9,777 bases of DNA from Verrucomicrobiota bacterium. Its GTDB lineage: Bacteria > Verrucomicrobiota > Verrucomicrobiia > Chthoniobacterales > JAFAMB01. The stretch lies in NCBI GenBank assembly GCA_019242435.1, contig JAFAVN010000373.1:1-9777 (forward strand), written 5' to 3'. This document shows positions 6,838 to 9,777 of the stretch, in pieces. Position numbers and translations under genes: made by a program. Within the stretch, counting starts at the first letter, position 1. Every line of letters starts with the position of its first letter. Under the pieces are notes generated by a model. That model saw nothing but the letters and a program-made list of their open reading frames with translations. It did not search any database and had not been told where the DNA came from.

Positions 6838-7786
6838 TATCGTTCATAAAAATCCCGCCGTCGCTCTGTTCGGAGCTTCCGGTACTATCGGTCAGGCGTT
6901 GGCGCCCCTTTTTGTCACTCAGCCCTTTCGGGCGGTCGGCCGGGCCCATGGCCAGCTTGCTTCCGTTTTCGCTCGTTATCCAAATGCCGACTTCGCGATT
7001 TGGGATCCGGCAAAGCCTGAAACTGCGGTCACGGCTTTGCAGGGAATCCAAACCATGATTTATCTGGTCGGTGTGCCCTATACCGATTTCAGGTTACATC
7101 CCGCTTTGTTCGAACAGGTCTTGTCCGCAGCCATCCAGGCCGGTGTCGAGCGCTGCCTTCTGGTCGGTACTGTTTACCCGTTTGGGTTTGCCCAGGCGCC
7201 GTTAGTCCGGGAAGATCATCCGCGTAATCCCCAGAACTTCAAAGGGGAGATGCGGAAGCAACAGGAGGACCTGCTGCTTACTGCCGATGCTGCCGGCCGC
7301 ATCCGCGGTGCGATTCTGCGGCTACCTGATTTTTACGGACCAAAAGCTGCCAGGAGTTATCTCTCGAGCTTGTTTCAGGCTGCCGCTCGCCGCAAAACCG
7401 CGCAATTGATCGGGCCCCTTAATACGCCACATGAGTACGTCTACATCCCGGACGCCGCGTGGACTTTGTTCCGACTGATGCAGGAGGAAGCGGCCTATGG
7501 ACGGAGCTGGCATTTAGCGGGCGCCGGCAAGATAACCTTGTCTGAGCTGATCAACCTCGTTGAATCGATTACCGGCCGCCCATTGCGAAAAATAGTGGTG
7601 GGCAAACGATCGCTGCAGTTATTGGGACTATTCGATCCGCTCCTGCGCGAGGTAGCAGAAATGCATTATCTGCAAACTCGCCCCTTGTTCTTGGACGATA
7701 CGGCCCTCGCCGCTCTCCTTGGTCCGCTGAATAAGACTCCTTACTCAGAAGGGGTTCGCGTCTCGCTGGCTGGCGAATCGGTTTAG
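6833..7786 (+). CDS. NAD(P)-binding epimerase/dehydratase-like protein (atypical SDR)
   Basis: The protein of 317 residues has an N-terminal Rossmann fold with the dinucleotide-binding motif GASGTIG at 14-20. It is followed by an alternating beta-alpha pattern (AIWDPAKPETAVTALQGIQTMIYLVG at about 55-80; VERCLLVGTVYPFG at 105-118). RLPDFYGP (163-170) and the YVYIPDAAWTLFRLM segment (202-216) are typical of extended SDR sugar-nucleotide epimerase relatives. The usual catalytic YxxxK is not evident: the corresponding region reads NFKGEMRKQQEDLLL (135-149). It may therefore act as an atypical reductase or a binding protein, and its substrate cannot be predicted. The start ATG at 6833 puts the Rossmann glycines at the expected distance; the frame is open upstream to 6683, but that part overlaps tetR. 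Expression is probably controlled by the divergent TetR protein. Confidence 0.88.
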   Translation: MNIVHKNPAVALFGASGTIGQALAPLFVTQPFRAVGRAHGQLASVFARYPNADFAIWDPAKPETAVTALQGIQTMIYLVGVPYTDFRLHPALFEQVLSAAIQAGVERCLLVGTVYPFGFAQAPLVREDHPRNPQNFKGEMRKQQEDLLLTADAAGRIRGAILRLPDFYGPKAARSYLSSLFQAAARRKTAQLIGPLNTPHEYVYIPDAAWTLFRLMQEEAAYGRSWHLAGAGKITLSELINLVESITGRPLRKIVVGKRSLQLLGLFDPLLREVAEMHYLQTRPLFLDDTALAALLGPLNKTPYSEGVRVSLAGESV

Positions 7787-7828
7787 ACACGATCACCAGG
7801 AACATGAACGAGCGAGAACGGTCGCCGT

Positions 7829-7922
7829 CCTGGAGGGGAGCCGCTTTGTAGGCAACCAAGTCTATAGGAGGCTAGCAGGCGGCTCCCGGGAATCGCCCAG
7901 CGGTGTCTACTTGATCCCGGCG
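7829..7922 (-). repeat. Repeat unit 1 (inverted relative to the others)
   Basis: The reverse complement reads GCGCCGGG, then GTAGACACCGCTGGGCG, the conserved left end, a private core and the conserved right end ending in CTCCAGG. Hairpin arms GGGAGCCGC (7836-7844) and GCGGCTCCC (7879-7887) match perfectly. Its core, around 7852-7875, does not match the cores of the other units. Because it is inverted, it could pair with any of units 3-5 over much of its length. Confidence 0.85.
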
Positions 7923-7952
7923 CGATATTGAATGATTGATCGCCGGATCTAG

Positions 7953-8035
7953 CGCTGGTCGCCTTGGGTCATTCCCGGGAACTGCCTGCTATTACACCGG
8001 CAGCGCAAGAGATCTACGAGGCGGCTCCCTTCCAG
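7953..8035 (+). repeat. Repeat unit 2 (most diverged copy)
   Basis: It keeps ATTCCCGGGA and GCCTGCT on the left and GGCGGCTCCC then CCAGG on the right. The left arm is GGGAACTGC (7977-7985), two changes from the consensus, while the right arm GCGGCTCCC (8021-8029) is intact. The core is unlike units 3 and 4, and the AAA before the right arm is lost. It looks like an older copy. Confidence 0.7.
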
Positions 8036-8053
8036 GCGCCGGGCTGATAGAAA

Positions 8054-8128
8054 CTGCTGGGCGATTCCCGGGAGCCGCCTGCTGGCCACTCATGGAATTA
8101 GCAGCCTACAAAGCGGCTCCCCTCCAGG
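8054..8128 (+). repeat. Repeat unit 3 (complete copy)
   Basis: The arms GGGAGCCGC (8070-8078) and GCGGCTCCC (8113-8121) pair perfectly. A second stem CTGCT/AGCAG (8079-8083 with 8100-8104) and a third CCA/TGG (8086-8088 with 8093-8095) continue the fold, leaving the bases CCTACAAA as a one-sided bulge. The tandem period with unit 4 starts further left, since GGGCTGATAGAAACTGCTGGG precedes both with only slight change. Confidence 0.88.
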
Positions 8129-8145
8129 GCTAGGGCTGATAGAAA

Positions 8146-8206
8146 CTGCTGGGCGATTCTCGGGAGCTCATGGAATTAGCAGCCTACAAAGCGGCTCCCC
8201 TCCAGG
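8146..8206 (+). repeat. Repeat unit 4 (14-base internal deletion)
   Basis: It is nearly identical to unit 3 but lacks the 14 bases corresponding to 8075-8088, at the junction after GGGAG (8162-8166). The deletion removes most of the left hairpin arm, while the right arm GCGGCTCCC (8191-8199) remains. This copy probably cannot form the full hairpin. Near identity of the rest to unit 3 indicates a recent tandem duplication. Confidence 0.88.
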
Positions 8207-8224
8207 CGCTAGGGCCAATAGAAA

Positions 8225-8303
8225 CTGCTGGGCGATTCTCGGGAGCCGCCTGCTGGCAGCGCATAAAGCTTGGCGCCTGCAAAGCGGCTCCCCCCCATTC
8301 TGG
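8225..8303 (+). repeat. Repeat unit 5 (last copy, altered right edge)
   Basis: Arms GGGAGCCGC (8241-8249) and GCGGCTCCC (8284-8292) are intact. The core GCAGCGCATAAAGCTTGGCG differs from units 3 and 4. The right edge has a run of C and CATTCTGG in place of CTCCAGG. The unit ends about 28 bases from the yebC stop codon, so it would lie in the yebC 3' untranslated region. Confidence 0.85.
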
Positions 8304-8330
8304 GCGGCGGGCGACCACGCGTTCCGATCC

Positions 8331-9059
8331 TCAAACTGCCGCCCAAACCCGATGCACGTCATCGTGATCCTCAAGTGCCTGCAAAAAAATACCGACGTCG
8401 CCCTGTTGTTCACTGGTCAGTTCAACCCGTTTCTTGGCCACGTAGCCGGTTTCGCTGGTTACCACGTGCCAGCCATTCTGGGTCAACCATTGAGATACTG
8501 AGTGCGTGCTGGAACGATCGGTCGTAAAACGAGCACCGGTGCTGTTCTCTGGGATACTGTCGTTATCTTTGTGCGACAAGGCTTCTACTTCATTTGCGCC
8601 TGCCTCGATCGCGGCCCCCTCCAGATCCAAGTCGGCTTCGGAAGAATATGCTTCCACCAAACCAACGTGATCAAAGAGAAACTTGTTGCTCCCAGGCGCC
8701 CCCAATTGCCCTGACTTGAATAATACCCGGATCTCCGGCGCGGTCCGGTTCTGATTGTCTGTCAGCACCTCCACGATAACCGGGACTTTGTGCGGCGCGT
8801 AACCCTCAAACATGACACTAGTCAATGTCAATTTCTCGCCTCCGATCCCGGCGCCTTTCTTGATCGCTCGGTCGATTACCTCACGGGTAACGCTTGCCCT
8901 CTTGGCTTTGTCGACCGCGGCGGCCAACCGGGCATTATTCTCCGGCTCTGCTCCTCCAAGCTTCGCCGCAACCATGATTTCTTTGACGATCTTGCCGACC
9001 GCTTGCCCTTTTTTGAGATGGGCAACTTCACGTTTTGCCTGCAACCATTGGCGTCCCAT
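8331..9059 (-). CDS. YebC/PmpR-family protein (DUF28/TACO1 family)
   Basis: The 242-residue protein matches the YebC fold: KIVKEIMVAAKLGGAEPENNARLAAAVDKAKRASVTREVIDRAIKKGAG (about 23-71), FEGYAPHKVPVIVEVLTDNQNRTAPEIR (84-111), and the acidic end ALEDHDDVHRVW (about 228-239). The N-terminus MGRQWLQAKREVAHLKKGQA replaces the usual MAGHSKWANIKHRK-type start and is closer to the YeeN-like branch, though the AAKLGG and IKKG blocks are standard. Family members have been described both as DNA-binding regulators (PmpR) and as ribosome-associated factors that relieve stalling at proline-rich stretches, related to mitochondrial TACO1. Which role applies here is not visible. The ATG at 9059 gives a natural start with no Shine-Dalgarno sequence. 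It lies 105 bases downstream of the LssY_C gene on the same strand. Confidence 0.93.
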   Translation of the reverse strand: MGRQWLQAKREVAHLKKGQAVGKIVKEIMVAAKLGGAEPENNARLAAAVDKAKRASVTREVIDRAIKKGAGIGGEKLTLTSVMFEGYAPHKVPVIVEVLTDNQNRTAPEIRVLFKSGQLGAPGSNKFLFDHVGLVEAYSSEADLDLEGAAIEAGANEVEALSHKDNDSIPENSTGARFTTDRSSTHSVSQWLTQNGWHVVTSETGYVAKKRVELTSEQQGDVGIFLQALEDHDDVHRVWAAV

Positions 9060-9164
9060 AAGACGGCGTAATCTGATCCGAAACTGTGGCTGTGCAATGC
9101 GCCGGTGCCAATGTCCGGATGAACTGCGCCAAAATGCACCGAGTGCGGATAAACGAAACCTATT

Positions 9165-9777
9165 TTATTTATGGGGCGTGACACTAGGCGTTGCCGCGAT
9201 CGCGGCGCTCAGGGTGATCACGGGCAGACGTCCGTCTGTCCTCCAGGGATCGCCGCCACCATTTCGTCCTTGGGGCGGGTTTTGGAAACCGTCTTCCCAA
9301 TCCACGCTGCTAACTCGGCCGGCATGCTGCAGATCGGATAACACTGCATCGCGTTCGACGTCCACATCGGGAGCAATGTGATGAGTGATCTGACCGGTTT
9401 CGCGGCTGAATCCGACGCTGCGATCAAAAGTGACCGCCCCTAGCCAGGACGGTGTTCCCGATGTCTCCTGAACAGGAGACTGCCAGAACCGCACATGATG
9501 CCGCTGTCGAGCGTCGTTCCCGACTGGTTTCTCAAAAGCCAAGTCCTCCTTGCGGCCGAAGAGAAAAAGGTTGCTGACCGGCGCATCAATATAGGGTCGA
9601 TGCAAGATCGTACTTTCCGCGATTCGCAGGCTGCTCCTCAAAGTGATTGGGTCCGCCGGATACCACCCGGCAGCTAGAAAGGCTGAAACGAGATCAGATT
9701 CGGTTCCAATGATATAAAGATTTAACGGGTCCCCGGCGACTCCGGCACCAGTAGTAGTGATCCTGGGGGCATTCGCC
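9165..9777 (-). CDS. LssY_C-domain protein, C-terminal 203 residues (5' end beyond window)
   Basis: The minus-strand frame is open from the window edge to the TAA at 9167-9165. The readable part includes GDPLNLYIIGTESDLVSAFL, AAGWYPADPITLRSSLR, RPYIDAPVSNLFLFGRKEDLAFEKPVG, RQRHHVRFW, GAVTFDRSVGFS, TGQITHHIAPDVDVERD and GRNGGGDPWRTDGRL. This is the characteristic pattern of the LssY C-terminal domain, named after a Legionella PAP2-type protein but also found alone or behind membrane segments. The molecular function of this domain is not established to my knowledge. The conserved His, Asp and Arg residues suggest an enzyme or ligand-binding role, which is inference. A short tail (LSAAIAATPSVTPHK) follows the domain. 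An internal TTG at 9641 is not the real start, because domain sequence continues upstream of it. Whether a PAP2 or membrane part precedes cannot be seen. Confidence 0.85.
   Translation of the reverse strand, partial: ANAPRITTTGAGVAGDPLNLYIIGTESDLVSAFLAAGWYPADPITLRSSLRIAESTILHRPYIDAPVSNLFLFGRKEDLAFEKPVGNDARQRHHVRFWQSPVQETSGTPSWLGAVTFDRSVGFSRETGQITHHIAPDVDVERDAVLSDLQHAGRVSSVDWEDGFQNPPQGRNGGGDPWRTDGRLPVITLSAAIAATPSVTPHK

Larger units (their letters stand above)
7829..8303. repeat. Array of five hairpin-forming repeat units in a convergent intergenic gap
   Basis: The 544 bases from 7787 to 8330 carry no credible gene. Five related units lie here, one inverted followed by four in direct order. 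The consensus left end is CTGCTGGGCGATTCYCGGGAG followed by CCGCCTGCTGGC; the right end is GCCTACAAAGCGGCTCCCC followed by TCCAGG. Within each unit GGGAGCCGC and GCGGCTCCC are complementary, so each can form a hairpin. Spacing of the last three units is 92 and 79 bases. The position between two converging genes suits REP/BIME-like or non-autonomous miniature elements. No transposase is visible nearby. Confidence 0.9.

Noticed and set aside
7569..7859. Minus-strand frame of 96 residues overlapping the SDR 3' end and repeat unit 1
   Set aside because: Its N-terminus is the inverted repeat arm and the rest is antisense to the conserved SDR gene.
8054..8303. Possible CRISPR array
   Set aside because: Units are 61-79 bases, diverged and palindromic, with irregular periods (92 and 79) and related sequence between them; there are no short identical repeats with unique spacers and no cas gene.
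7936..8367. Small plus-strand reading frames in the repeat array giving peptides such as MELAAYKAAPLQ
   Set aside because: They are translations of the repeat units themselves; the same peptide recurs wherever the right arm recurs, and there is no start-site signal or conserved domain.
9062..9164. Possible small gene or RNA between the LssY_C gene and yebC
   Set aside because: No start codon with a sensible frame, no strong hairpin with a T-run and no recognisable motif; treated as plain spacer.

Overview
The window looks like a bacterial chromosome segment of moderate to high GC, probably from Verrucomicrobiota (Chthoniobacterales/Spartobacteria-like). This placement is an inference. It rests on the YebC-type protein with an atypical MGRQWLQAK start, the DDLTETAGT form of the PRPP-synthetase motif, the near absence of Shine-Dalgarno sites, and a spacer repeat family with GGGAGCCGC/GCGGCTCCC arms that I associate with that phylum.

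Left part (1-5843, all minus strand): a housekeeping block read right to left as dnaE (DNA polymerase III alpha), prs (PRPP synthetase), rplY (ribosomal protein L25/CTC), pth (peptidyl-tRNA hydrolase), then the first nine codons of what is very probably rpsF (ribosomal protein S6), cut by the window start. prs, rplY, pth and rpsF are separated by only 7-14 bases and look like one transcription unit serving nucleotide supply and translation. The 166-base dnaE-prs gap holds a small cluster of repeated and palindromic sequence.

Middle (5844-7786): a divergent spacer leads to a plus-strand tRNA-Leu(UAG), whose 3' acceptor strand is shared with a short terminator-like hairpin. Next is a divergent pair: a TetR-family repressor (minus) and an atypical SDR/NAD(P)-binding epimerase-like protein (plus). 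A dense set of overlapping palindromes lies between them and is the obvious candidate operator.

Right part (7787-9777): the convergent gap between the epimerase and yebC (544 bases, no credible gene) is filled by five copies of a hairpin-forming repeat of about 60-95 bases, four in tandem and one inverted. Then come a YebC/PmpR-family protein and the C-terminal part of an LssY_C-domain protein, both minus strand; the latter runs off the window end.

Most of the window is ordinary conserved sequence. The parts worth a second look are the repeat array, the tetR-SDR operator region, the tRNA/terminator overlap and the dnaE-prs spacer. I see no phage, transposase, CRISPR array or defence system, and nothing here justifies claiming a new multi-gene system.
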